Source: Lepidodermella squamata (Eukaryota; Gastrotricha). Taken from it: a stretch of 64,000 nucleotides of DNA. The notes under the pieces are model-generated. The model worked only from the letters and a program-made list of their open reading frames with translations. It was not told the DNA's origin and searched no databases. The stretch covers positions 3,162,001 through 3,226,000 of the forward strand of contig JBLDXI010000007.1 of NCBI GenBank assembly GCA_047495785.1, in the 5' to 3' direction. The translations under genes and the position numbers were made by a program. Every line of letters begins with the position of its first letter. Position 1 is the first letter of the stretch. This document shows positions 32,982 through 44,130 of the stretch, one piece after another.

Positions 32982-33807
32982 CTCAGCTTATGATACTCGG
33001 CGAAGAAGTCGTGACAGGTCTCAAGATCTCAACGAAGCGGTGCTATTACCTTGCTATTACCAGCTGAAAAAATGGAAATTCTCGGATTTGTTCTTGACTG
33101 AAAGCTTCTCTTCAAAGAGCAAATTAATGCGATTAGAAATCGAGCGCGTCGCGGCTTGTATGCACTGAAACTGGCCTCCAAATACATGGATAGAAATACT
33201 CTGAAAATGATGGCGAACGGCAATGAGTTACCTAGGATACGCTGACAATGTCATGGCTCAATCAGCTGACACGAACTTGAAACCACTGAAAACGATACAA
33301 GATCGATCAATCAGGATTATCATGAAAGCTCCGAAACACGCAGACGTCGAACCGCTGCGCAAGAAGTTACGATGGCTCCCGATGCCCCAAAAGCGCAACG
33401 TACACCTATCAACTTTGGTCTGGCGGTGCGTGAACGGTGAGGCTCCCGAATATCTGTGCGAAATGTTCGTCCGGAAAGAATTTGACCCAGACCAACCAAT
33501 GACGCGAAGCGTGTTCAACAACACCCTCGTCGTTCCATGCCTACGATCTAAGCATGGGCAGAAAACACTGGCATACCGAGGCGCAGTGCTCTTCAACAAC
33601 CTGTCGTGGGAAACACAGAACGCTAAAACGGCCAACAGCTGCCGACAACTAACATACAATGAACTGCTTGATGCGCCTATGTGTTTTTCGAACAAAGTTT
33701 AACGACCTCTGAAACGGCTCCGAATGACTATGGCTCTCTGCACGAAAACTAGCGGCTGCACTTTTTTTTCTCTTGTAGAGCTTCCAAACCTGGATATCAC
33801 CATTATA

Positions 33808-34371
33808 GTCCGGATATGCAGGATCAAAGTCCAACTTATTAATAGAAACAAGTTCGTGATTCCGTCATTTCGTCGTCATCGTTAATCTTTAAAAAAAGTA
33901 AAATATAAAAAAACTAGCCCAATGGAGTCGGGCTCGAACTATGGATCTTCTGAGATAGCGCATCACCGCTAACCACTACGCTACCATGTTCGGTTGAGAA
34001 TAAGAGCTGTGAATTGATGGGAATTCGTAATATCTCACCAATTATTTGATTTAAGTTAAATGATAGAGGGTGACTATGCACATGCAAGTTTATCAATGAC
34101 TTATTGTAACTTATTATTCTAACTTGGGTATAAATAGTTGGTGAGATATTACGAATTCCCATCAATTCACAGCTCTTATTCTCAACCGAACATGGTAGCG
34201 TAGTGGTTAGCGGTGATGCGCTATCTCAGAAGATCCATAGTTCGAGCCCGACTCCATTGGGCTAGTTTTTTTATATTTTACTTTTTTTAAAGATTAACGA
34301 TGACGACGAAATGACGGAATCACGAACTTGTTTCTATTAATAAGTTGGACTTTGATCCTGCATATCCGGAC
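33808..34371. mobile_element. 564-bp near-perfect palindrome with tRNA-like arms
   Basis: The left arm (33808-34040) and right arm (34140-34371) are essentially exact inverted copies of about 230 bp around a loop of about 100 bp. TA flanks both ends next to GTCCGGATATGCAGGATC, so a TA-specific insertion is plausible. Each arm holds a tRNA-like A box and B box followed by a T-run. It lies in the 3' UTR of the LINE. Confidence 0.85.
34191..34275 (+). other. tRNA-like module in the palindrome (mirrored at about 33905-33989, minus strand)
   Basis: TAGCGTAGTGGTTAGC fits the tRNA A-box and GTTCGAGCCC the B-box, 44 bp start to start as in a real tRNA. A seven-T run follows at 34266. Acceptor and T stems do not pair, so it is tRNA-derived and not a tRNA gene. 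Confidence 0.6.
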
Positions 34372-34429
34372 TATCCGTGACGGTCTTTAAATACTTAAAT
34401 AAAGAAGTAAATAAACTTCCGCGGCCCTA

Positions 34430-35630
34430 TTCCAAGTCACCCGCGATTCCGCAAATATAATCTCTTAAATCTGAAACTGGAATTTGCTGTATAAAAAAAG
34501 AGTAACTATAAATGAAAAAGTCCACTATTTTGTAACGACAAATGTCACGTTACAATGTTACGTTTCAAAAGGTCGGATTTTCCCACGCAGCGGCTTTATT
34601 GGTAACGCTTTCTTTTTCTCTCACTCTCGGTTTCGCGCCAAACAGCCGTTGAGTTTAAACGCACTTAGGCGTTTGATCACAACAGCTAAGCTGGACGTGA
34701 CACCAAAAGAGGGAGAAAACATCAGAATTTTCAGAAATAAGAGAAATTAGAGATCACAAATGATGATAGATAAGGCGATGGGAGCGATGAGAGATAGCAA
34801 CAATATATCTTCATATATATCTTCAAATACTGCAACACGAGCTTAATAGATGCGAAATAGACAGCGGAAATGACAAGAGACGAGGCATTCGCGATTGATG
34901 ACATTGAAAACAGAAATCACAGCATCTCACAGATAAGTACAGATAAGTGCACATATATGTAGATCCATTTTGCATTTAGCCTCGCTTGCGAAACCCGACT
35001 TCAGGCAATCGCGGGTCAAACCAAACACCGAGCGGTCAGGCGGCTCCAATCAACAGCTTCTGTTCAAATTAAGAAAACAAAAAAGTTTGAGCGCATTTAG
35101 CAATGACTCAAATATTACCTCCAATCGAGATCAGCCAAGATCTCAGGATCCGATCAGCATCTGACCAGAAAAATCCATAGAAATCGTCGATGTGAATAAT
35201 ATTGCCTACTTACATTGATCTTGCAAAACAAGGCAGCGTTGGTAGGAAGTACCGGTTGACAATTGTAACCGATTCTGAGCCTTGCTCCGCAGGGGTTGAA
35301 AAACAATGACATGGGAATTGTAATAAGAATGCTACTCATACCTCGCATATCACCTCGATTGCATTCTATATCATTATTGGAGGTAACGTAGATATTTCTG
35401 TTCAAGGAGAATCATCTGCTCCTAAGCAAAAAAATAAACATTGAATATGGCATAGATAGAATAGAACAATAGAATATGGAACATTGAAGATTCAAGATTA
35501 GTTTGAAGATATACACTTTCGAGTCTATGTTTGTCAAACAGGATAGAAATCCCACAAAAAATGCGCTCTGCTCATGAAGTTGTAAAGCGTAGAACTAAGT
35601 ATTAGTGTTCGTTTCATTCACAAAAACCAT
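34430..35630. other. No gene recognised
   Basis: Short frames only. A minus-strand stretch at 35205-35310 (NPCGARLRIGYNCQPVLP, followed by a GTAAGT donor) could be a stray Cys-containing exon, but no partner exon is convincing. Confidence 0.35.
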
Positions 35631-35640
35631 TCCACACAAC

Positions 35641-36030
35641 CATAGAGAAAAAATGACCAGAGAAAGCACTCAAGCTAAAATTTCTAAATCCTCATTTTAA
35701 TTCAAAGTTGACTTTCTCTACCAAATTTTGCATGCCTATAGAACGCGAGCTGCTCTTTCACGTGGTATAAGATTTGAGGTGGGCAACACAACCGTTGTTT
35801 CGATACAAAAACCTCGTTTTCACTATTTTTTCATTTATTTTGATGAGATCAAGACTGAGCAGCAATTGCCCACCTCAAATCTTATACCACGTGAAAGAGC
35901 AGCTCGCGTTCTATAGGCATGCAAAATTTGGTAGAAAACGGAGATGATATCCGTTTTGAGAACGCACTTCTATAATAATGGAGATCAATATTCTAGCTTG
36001 AGTGCTTACTCTGGTCATTTTTTCTCTATG
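35641..36030. mobile_element. TIR element, 390 bp, with 8-bp target duplication
   Basis: The ends are CATAGAGAAAAAATGACCAG and its mirror, and similarity continues through AGCACTCAAGCTA. CACACAAC is duplicated on both sides (35633-35640 and 36031-36038). The interior contains a second, perfect inverted repeat of about 70 bp (35716-35786 with 35862-35930). An 8-bp duplication and CA-start fit hAT or P superfamilies; no coding remains. Confidence 0.85.
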
Positions 36031-36499
36031 CACACAACATGAGATCCCGTAACACCGACTTGCAAGAAATATCGCCGACTGCAACAAATTTTCATTTCGG
36101 TGACGGAAAGTACTAACATTGCTGCAGGGATACGCTAATATTTTACGTAACGTGGCAATTTTACGTTTCTTTTGAAAGATGTAACGTATCTTCGGCTCCG
36201 AAAGGGTTAATTTTACGTTATTTTGAAAGGGCACTGATCTGCGACATGAAGGGCAAGTCACACTTACTTTTAGTCTCGGCACAAAAAGCTGAGAGACATC
36301 TTTATTATCGCTAGCACGGTCTTAAAGGATACCATTATTCTAGGCCGCACATTTTTAAAAAATAAAAAAGCAATCACTGAACATAAAAATGGCAATATGA
36401 AATTTGAAGACGATGACAAAAATACTGTGGTGTATAAACATGCCCAAAGTATCGATCGGCTTTTCCAAAGGTAAAATTGTGTTGTGGTCGGTGAAACTC

Positions 36500-37010
36500 C
36501 AACAGATTTCTAACACTTGCCGACATACTTAACTGAAAATGGTTCATCCCTTCCTGTAATCGCCTATGACAGCAAGCAGTGGTTTAATGACCTCGAAGAT
36601 GGATTCTGTAATAAAGAGGACATTGATCGCATTTGTGTTCTGCAGTTGCGCGAGAAGGAATTTGATTGGGCTCAGTTTCTGAAAGAAACGATGCCAGACA
36701 GCTCGGTCGAGGAGAGAGTGAAGATAATGAATCTTATTGATGATTACCCATGCTTTTCTAAGCGCGGCGAAGTGGCGCGGCGAAGTAAACATTTGGGCCG
36801 ATACTATCGAAGAGACGTTGGTAAGGCTAAGAGAAGTCCTGTCTAGGATTCTCAAGTCAGGAATGCTTTTGAAACCTCAGAAATGTCGATTTCTTGTAAA
36901 AGAGGTCAAATTTCTTGGAACAGTCTAATTTCTGAATCAGGTTTAAGTAGCCGCTGATCCGAATAAATTGAGTTCAATCCGAAATTGTGAACCTCCTCAA
37001 ACGATCAACC
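36500..37010 (+). pseudogene. Ty3/gypsy pol fragment (pre-RT linker and RT end)
   Basis: The first part (36517-36780) resembles the region before the reverse transcriptase in Ty3/gypsy Pol, ending VKIMNLIDDYPCFSKR. After a deletion that removes the RT palm, the second part (36800-36928) reads LREVLSRILKSGMLLKPQKC and VKEVKFLGTV, the conserved KC-x-F...EV-x-FLG block. A frameshift follows, then ADPNKLSSIRNCEPPQTI. It appears to continue at about 40990 after a 4-kb block of insertions. Confidence 0.7.
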
Positions 37011-37039
37011 TTTTTGGCTCTGGCAAATCGTTCGTGTTG

Positions 37040-38262
37040 CGACGTAAGGAACCGCCAGTGCTAGCACATATTTCTATATATCGTTATACCGCTTTATTGC
37101 GGTTGTATATAACTGGGGAGCGGTTGCATCCCGACGAACGAACGAAAAAAATCTTTTTTATTGTCCTTATCCGACATGTACAGTTAATAAATTTAAAAGC
37201 AAAATAAAACCAACAACAAACAGACACGACAAATAAGGCGCCGGCACAACGGGGACACGCGCTTGTCTTAGACAGTGCACGGACTACACTATTGGGGAGG
37301 CATATGAGCGAAATTATCGGCTGCGTAAGGTTTAACGGTCAGGGAGAAGGTGAAGGATAAGAGGAATGCTAGTGGCAGATGAGGTGAGAAGACAGAAAGA
37401 AACTTGAAGCACGGCGGAACAGGAGACCGCAGACAGGAATTATAAGCGGATATAACATAAACAGATAGAAAAAAAACGGAAAGAAAAGATGGTAACATAA
37501 GGACTGTAGCGGAGAGAAGGAGGAGAGGGAGATTAAGTCACGAAGACAGGGAGCGGGCTCGACGACAGGCGGTCATGGAGGACAACGACTGGCGACTTCA
37601 TCGTCGTCGGCGGACGTAAGCGGACGCTTTCGATTTGCTCGCGAAGTGGCAGGACATATCTGCAAGCATTCTCTGCGTAGCGGGCTTGAACCTGGCAGAA
37701 AAACTCTGAAAGGCTAGGCAGGCGACACCGCCGCTCGAGTTCGGTGATACGAACACGGTCAGCGAGGCGTACGTTAAGCATGGCGCACAGGCACTTATTC
37801 TGGAGGACGTCGAGGCGGCGCAACTGATGCTTGGCAGCGGACGAAAAGGCGACGCAGCCGAAGGAAGCGTTGTGTGGTACCAAGAAAGATTTTGCCCGCA
37901 GCGGCTCAGAGTACGGTCCATGTGGGGCTTCCACGAGAGCTTGGCGTCAAAGTGAATGCCTAAGACGCGCAACAATTCGACCTGAGGGATAGCAGAGCCA
38001 TTGAGCGACAAATGCAAGACTGGTGGCTGGCGCCCGAAAGCGAGCGCTTCACTTTTAGAGGCGTTGAACTGTTGGCGCCAAAGCCGGGCCCACGAAGACA
38101 CTCGGTCGACTTCCGCCTGTACCCGGGACTCAGCCTCCAGAAACGACACACCGGTACCGAGGACGGTCAAATCGTCAGCGTAGGCGTCAAGGACGCTACC
38201 ACGAGCGCTAGAGGCACCTAGGAGATCCGCGGTGAATAAGATGTAGAGCAGAGGCGACATCT
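37040..38262 (-). mobile_element. 5'-truncated LINE copy, minus strand
   Basis: The minus-strand frame from 38260 starts in the RT palm with MSPLLYILFTADLLGASS and has the YADD box in LDAYADDLTVLGTG, then FNASKSEALAFGRQ. A frameshift near 37900 passes to the frame 37934-37533 (LRRLDVLQNKCLCAMLNVRL). It ends near 37140 with a tail of A-rich sequence. The abrupt 5' start in the RT is typical of dead-on-arrival non-LTR copies. It splits the Ty3/gypsy remnant. Confidence 0.75.
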
Positions 38263-38881
38263 ACGGTTCAAGGGCTATAAAATTGCCATCAGCTGCGATT
38301 GCTATCATGCGTTCTTGGACTCTTGAAGAGAAAAGAGAAATTCAGCTTCTTCGCCTATCTACACGTTTTCTCGCGCTCTTCAGGAATTCGATTGAAGATT
38401 TTTCAGGTATCAAAAACAAGCTGCCGTGACCTATGAATCAGTTTTATTATCCGTGACCCGGTTCCGTCTTTATTTTCAGCGCAGCGAAATAATTGAAAAT
38501 GAACAAAGGAAATGAAACCTAGAGAATAATTCATCACAGATAGTTCATCAAGATAATGATTGTTTCAACAGAAATGGCGATAACAGGTTGAATGTATCGA
38601 AAGAGCCAGCACTCAGCAATAGTATAGTAGCTCCCATTAGCCAGAATTTTCCATTTCCGATTCCCAAACAATATCCAATATCCAATCAGCTATAACTAAA
38701 GTGGCGAATTCGTGTAAAAGTACAGCAGCTAATTGGATGTACTATTACTAAAATAGCTTCGAATCGATGAGGGTGATACTCCATTGGTTATCTAACCAAC
38801 TAACCAACTAACGATAACTAAATTAACAAGCCACAGAAATGGGAGCGTTAGCGGCGTTGAATAACTTGGATTTGGGCTTTG

Positions 38882-39759
38882 CACAGTAAAAAATATCTCG
38901 GTTTTCACCCAGTTGGAAAAACGGAATTTACCGTGCAGCGTTTACGGAACCCGGTAAATACCAGATGACAACCGAGTTTTTGCTACTTTTCGCAGTAACC
39001 GACCTAGTGCAACCCAGTAAGAACCATGCATCTACAAAATATCGGTTATGAACCTGGTTTGTACCGACTTTGTACCGACTTTGCCGCATTTTTACAGAAA
39101 ATATTTCTAAGTCCCCATTCCTATTGGATCGCATGATGAATTGCACTCCCCCTCGAAAATTAGGTAGGGTATGCAGTGGGCAACTTCATACAGCTGGCAT
39201 ACAGTTCGCAAGCGCTAATTTGAAAAAATTGGAAAAATTCATGAAAAACTTAAGAGTCGTTATTAAGGTCATGTGTAGAAGTAGGAGCCGTGGTCTAGTG
39301 GTAACGCGCGCGCTGTATGATGCCAAGGTCCCAAGTTCGAGCCTCGCTGGTGACGTAAGTTAACTTATCATTTAATTTGTTTAATATTCTTTCAAATATT
39401 GTTTCTAATCGATATTAGGCGTAATCTGGGTTACAGATGCCAATATCGATTAGAAAAATCGATTTTTCATTTATTATCGATGATTTTTAATAATCGAGGT
39501 GTCGATACTCGGTAAATACCGAGCTCACAGCTATATCGGTAAATACATATCCGAACGCTGAACGGGTTATTACCGTGTTTTTCGAAGCTCGGTTAGTTCC
39601 AACCCTGTTTTAACCGTGTTCGATGGAACCCGGTAAAACTCCAAAACCCGGTAATGACTGTATGTGCACAAGGTTTTTTCCCTTTTTGATTAACATGTAA
39701 ACTGGTTATTACTGGGTAGCTTATTTGGCACGGTAAGCACCGAGTTTTTTTTTACTGTG
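38882..39759. mobile_element. TIR element, about 0.88 kb, with TGGGCTTT target duplication
   Basis: The ends CACAGTAAAAAATATCTCGGT and ACCGAG(T)9ACTGTG are inverted copies. TGGGCTTT (8-9 bp) is repeated at 38873-38880 and 39760-39767, which fits hAT or MULE. The interior has recurrent CGGTAA/ACCCGGT words and a tRNA-like module at 39285-39345. No transposase is seen. Confidence 0.75.
39285..39345 (+). other. tRNA-like module in TIR element
   Basis: TGGTCTAGTGGTAACGC is an excellent A-box and GTTCGAGCC a consensus B-box, 44 bp apart start to start. The T-arm and acceptor do not pair, and no T-run follows closely. It is tRNA-derived and not a tRNA gene. Confidence 0.55.
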
Positions 39760-39769
39760 TGGGCTTTTT

Positions 39770-40870
39770 CACGTCAGTTGCAAGATGACTAGTGACAAGT
39801 AAAAGGTAATAGCAAAGTTTTCATGTGAATGAAGAGGGAAGCAGACTTGTCACCCGTTTTGTAAAATATACTTCTGTGCATGATTGCTTTCTTTGATAAC
39901 TATTAGTCCGTAGCATTTTGCTCTTTGGCGGTGGGCTCAACACCTTCGGACTAAATGCGACATAGTATTTCATTAAGAAGTCCGCGCAAAAATCGCGAAG
40001 CCCAACTTGAATGGTGGGTCAGGTTTGTCGTATACGAATTGTGCCTGGCGAGTTGCATGTCAAGCATTTCTCGAATACGGCGGAATCGTTGCTTATTGCT
40101 AATCATTATTCATCGCTGAATCGCTAACCAGATCACATTACCAAGACCCTTGAATCTTTGAGTGAGGTTTGTCGATACGGCAAGCGAGTTTCATGGTAAG
40201 CATTGCTCGAATATGGCGGGCTCATTGCTAATCATCGTTAATCGGATCATATTGCTATAGGAAAATTTAAAATCTGCAGGGATGCAGCGATACAAGCCAT
40301 GCTTCGCATTCTCGAATGATAGGAATTTTATTATTTTCGTTAATTTTGTGCGATTCTACTCATGAGCTTCTAAACCCCTAACACTTAATACGTGATATCC
40401 GTGAGAGAGGCTCCCCAAGTTGGGTCGTCCACCGCCCGTTTTTAAAGGGTCCCACTCATGACAAATGGTCGCTCGTTTCGCAAGCTAAAAATGGCGTAAC
40501 GTTAATTGGTGCAGTTTTCACGTGCTTCGACGCCGCGTGGTTGTCACTCATTAATAAATTTCGACAATAAGTTCCTTTTTCTCTGCAACATCTCTCGAAA
40601 CATTTAAGATTGCTTCGTTAACTGCTATTTGAAAGAAAAGCCATGCTGATGATACCGAACCCAGTATCTCATCAGCGAAATCACCCAGGAAACTGGTCAA
40701 AGCTGTGCCCATAGTCTCGTATCAACATGAGACATTCTTGATAAAACATGAAATGCGATTTATTTTGTGATGGGAAAAAAATAAGTTATGATTTTTCCGA
40801 ATTTCCGAATTTTTGCGGGCCTGCTTTCGATCTTGTATTTTACTGAAGGGGAACAACCATCTGCCCATCA
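39770..40870. other. No gene recognised
   Basis: Contains two loosely similar passages (about 40010-40100 and 40165-40250, sharing GTTTGTCG...GCGAGTT.CATG..AAGCATT.CTCGAATA.GGCGG), a small diverged duplication. No ORF of note. Confidence 0.4.
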
Positions 40871-40876
40871 GTAGCC

Positions 40877-40903
40877 AGTAGTAGTAGTAGTAGTAGTAGT
40901 AGT
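40877..40903. repeat. (AGT)9 microsatellite
   Basis: Nine uninterrupted AGT triplets. Confidence 0.95.
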
Positions 40904-40989
40904 GATCAGATATCACTTTACCGGATGATCATTTGCGGAGGCTGGGTAATAAAGATGCAATCGGTAATATTACTACATATACTTATATT

Positions 40990-41100
40990 ACGATTCTGTG
41001 TGCTGTGGGTTCCCTACGTCGCAACACGAACGAAATTTCCTAAGGACCACGTGCCTGACTACACTGAATTAGTCTCACCGTTAACCAGAGCTTTGGATTT
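40990..41100 (+). pseudogene. Ty3/gypsy pol fragment (RT/RNase H junction)
   Basis: The frame reads KFPKDHVPDYTELVSPLTRA, the characteristic F-x-x-x-x-PDY-x-x-x-x-PLT block at the end of gypsy RT. It follows on logically from the fragment ending near 37010, and is cut at 41097 by GATTTGATTT-rich sequence. Confidence 0.6.
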
Positions 41101-41390
41101 GATTTGATTTGATTTACAGGCTAAATCACAGACCTCTTTCAATCAATCAAAATCAATCATTGTCCCAATTTTTCAGGACTAAATCAATCAAATCAAATCA
41201 TCGACACCCATAAATCACAATAAATCGCGAATTATCGGGATTTTCAGGAAGCTGGGGGCTTCGAAAAGACATGAAATGGATTAAATAACGCGAATCAGAG
41301 CTGGAAAACGTGCAAAATTTCCAGCTAACCATTATAAAAATTTCCTAAAAATAGCACTCGCTCGCTCGCGCATTCAACTATCCTATTTTT
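41095..41390. repeat. GATTTGATTT/AAATCAAATC-rich inverted repeat
   Basis: GGATTTGATTTGATTTGATT at 41095-41115 is mirrored by AATCAATCAAATCAAATCAT at 41180-41200. The words resemble the ends of the hAT family at 32530-32981, but TIR limits and target duplication are not clear. It sits between two Ty3/gypsy fragments. Confidence 0.45.
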
Positions 41391-41980
41391 TGCTTGGATT
41401 TCCTGTGCTCTTTTCCGTGGTCATTGTCGGTGTTCTTACCTCAGTTTATGCGTGTAATGCTACTGCTCACAAAGCCGCGGGTGTAAGTCCTCATGATATG
41501 GTCTTCGGGCGAAAGCTCAAGGATCCACTTAATCTCATGTGCGGTGACAACAAAATTACCCAAACCACCTCTCCATCGGAGTATACTGAAGAAAAAATTA
41601 GAATAATGTCAAACATCTGGAAAGAGGCTCAAACAAGGGCCAAGGCTGACTTCGAATCGCGAAAGAAACGCGCTGATGCCAATTTGAAACTGATTTTCTT
41701 TAAGGTGGGTGATTTGGTACGAAAAAAGGTCATTGACCGAGACGGTAAATTTAGTGACCGCTTCGCGGGTCCATTCGAAATTATTGAAATCTTTCCGGAT
41801 AATGCCAATATTGTCAGGCTGAAGTTCGGCGAATCTAATTCAGACAATGTAAATGTCTCAAAAATCGACTTGATCTACCACCCCACCGAAGTAGTGACAG
41901 AAGAAGGAGAAGAAGCTATCGACGATTCCATTCCGAATAAAATGGCTACTGATGGGAAGATGGATGTTCCCCTTCAGTAA
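41390..41980 (+). pseudogene. Ty3/gypsy integrase C-terminal fragment
   Basis: The 196-residue frame contains YACNATAHKAAGVSPHDMVF and GRKLKDPL, the end of the integrase catalytic domain region. Then come KVGDLVRKKV...KFSDRFAGPFEIIEI and NIVRLKF, the GPY/F module of gypsy integrases. It stops after an acidic tail. The catalytic DDE residues are missing. Together with 36500-37010 and 40990-41100 it is colinear with one decayed element. Confidence 0.75.
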
Positions 41981-42160
41981 AATACAAGATCGAAAGCTAG
42001 AAATACTGATGTAAATAATCTTGTCATCGAAAATAAGGATGTTGGGGCCCGAGTCCGAATTCTGCCGTACGCGTTCGGGCAGGCCCGTGCGCAGACGGGT
42101 AAGAATTATTTGCCGCTCCGCGCTCAGGCCGATTAAAAACATGCCCGTATGCGACGGTTA

Positions 42161-42511
42161 CTGTAAATTTAACAAATTCGAAAGAACCACGCTTCACCGC
42201 ACACGGGCCGGCCAAGGTGTTGGCCCGAGCACGGCGGAGAACAATAGGAATCAGCGCTGTTGTTAGGCGCTCGCGCGCGCCGTACTCGGGCCGCCGGGTT
42301 CGGGTCGGGACTTGATACAGTGGTCGGGTAGGGCGTTGGTTGTAGGATGACCCAATACCGGCGACCCAAGCCCGACGGCCCGATTCTCGAGTACGGCGCG
42401 GGCGCCTAACAATAGCGCTGATTCCTATTGTTCTCCGCCGTGCTCAGGCCAACACCTTGGCCGGCCCGTGTGCGGTGAAGCGTGGTTCTTTCGAATTTGT
42501 TAAATTTACAG
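42161..42511. mobile_element. GC-rich foldback element, 351 bp
   Basis: The left arm, from CTGTAAATTTAACAAATTCG through GGGCCGGCCAAGGTGTTGGC, is mirrored almost exactly for about 130 bp by the right arm ending AAATTTACAG. The loop is about 80 bp of GGGTCGGG-type sequence. It is strikingly GC-rich against the surroundings. No target duplication is seen. Confidence 0.75.
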
Positions 42512-42519
42512 TTGATTTT

Positions 42520-44130
42520 AACGAATTGATGCGATTTGAGACGCAAAAGCATATACACCTTTTTTCCTTTGCAATTTCAATGTTTTATTAACGAAACACG
42601 CGTTTATTTTTTCATGATTCTTCATTTTATTCATTTTCTTACTTTTTTCTATCTAAGGATTTACTCGATCTTCGAAGGTTCGTCGTATGCGAATACGAAA
42701 CCTGAATTGGATGAATTATATATCAAATTGAAGCTAGATATATAATCTTTTCAAATATGCGAACAGATCGACAAAATTACTATGTGTTTCGCAGAAACTA
42801 AGGAGTAAGTAGAATGAACTGCAAAGATGTTTTCCTTAGGTAGTTTTTATATTTTATAGGTGTAAGGCCCCTCCCTCCTCCCCAAAAATGATTAGAACAA
42901 TCAGGCAAAGGTGATATCTCGAGTAGAAGCGGTATAACCTCAAAAACTTAGGCTTCAGTAGCATCGACATTATATTAAAGATTGTTTAAGATTCTCATCA
43001 GTCATTCCAGTTATTCTCGGCGCTTCAGTCACCAATCGACGGCCATTCCAGCATAGTCTGCCAATCCAGCATAGTCTGCCTGAAAAACAACGGGAATATA
43101 CATAAACGCTCAATTTATGGAGAAATTATCGCTAAATTAAATGTGGAAAAATTAGCACAGTTAAGTAGCATGGAACGAATTCGTAAAAAAATTTCAATTC
43201 GACCTCTCCATCAGTTTCAGTAAATTCAAGACGTCGCGCGAAATTGAGGGTCATAGCGGGTTTATTTTCATCAGTGTTCCAAGTCATTGTCAGTCAGATC
43301 GAGACGTGACACTGGTGTAGCTTAACGATCAAGTCACCAAACCACAGCCATTGCTGCCAATCCATTTCCCATTTCCTGAGAAAACAAGGAGATAGGGAAA
43401 AAATATTTTACCATATTTTATCCGATATTTTCTAAAATAGTAACCACAATTTATTTGAAAATAAAAGCACGACAAATTAGCGAATATGAGCGAATATTAG
43501 CCAATATTATATTAATTTTAATAACAGGCGACTTCGAGTCGCCACGTCCATGGTTTCATGTAATATGTCTACGAAAATTCTACAAAAATGTCTAATAATG
43601 CCCGAGAATCACTTGAGAAAAAATGCATGATCGAAGGTTGAAGTTTCGCTGAAAAGTCGGTCAATGAGTGGGAAACAAATTATCGAATTTTTCAAAATTA
43701 TTGCTACGTCCGGATTTGTTTTAAAATCAAACCTGAATCGTGTGCAATTATTCTGGCATGCGGTCATCACGGATGCCAAATGCGGATAGATTCGTTTGAA
43801 GACTCGGTAATAGCCTCTAAAATTGAACAATTTCTTGTATTCTTTAACTATAATTCTTTACTATAAGCCGGCCGTTAACCATGAATAAAGGTCATGACGA
43901 CATATTGAAAGATTATTTACTAAACAAATAAATATGCGGACAATAAAATCAAAGTGATGGGTGATGGGCAGAAAATCGCCGCCGAGGGTATCCATGATTT
44001 CTGACGGCTTGATTGCAACTCTTCCGATTGTGACCTTGAAATCGGGCGCTGTCGAAATCGGGAATTGCTTTATAAAATTCTCCAGAGGGGGTTTTATTCG
44101 CTACAAAAAAACTGCCACAGCTACAATTTT
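42520..44130. other. No gene recognised
   Basis: AT-rich spacer with short frames only. Confidence 0.45.

Larger units (their letters stand above)
31790..34420 (+). mobile_element. Non-LTR retrotransposon (LINE), broken by two insertions
   Basis: The 5'-truncated reverse transcriptase shows, in order, SYRPVSILSPILRTFERVI, FGFRRYHSCDTCL, VAAVSIDLSKAFDTL, GVPQGSVIGPLLF and the catalytic YVDD in LYVDDTTIYCAD. There is a frameshift near 32165. The ORF is interrupted at 32530 by a hAT element and resumes after 32990. The C-terminal part (33223-33702) contains IQDRSIRIIMKAPKHADVEP and ends PMCFSNKV. The 3' UTR is split by a palindromic element (33808-34371), and the LINE then ends in an A-rich ATAAAGAAGTAAATAAA tail near 34405. 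It is dead by frameshift and insertion. Confidence 0.8.

Noticed and set aside
34191-34275. A real tRNA gene in the palindrome.
   Set aside because: Box spacing is right but the cloverleaf does not fold, and it is duplicated in mirror form.
37289-37498. Minus-strand 69-residue ORF rich in Phe/Leu/Ser.
   Set aside because: It lies in the LINE 3' untranslated region.
39285-39355. A tRNA gene (good A and B boxes).
   Set aside because: Acceptor and T stems do not pair and it lies inside a TIR element; reported as a tRNA-like module instead.
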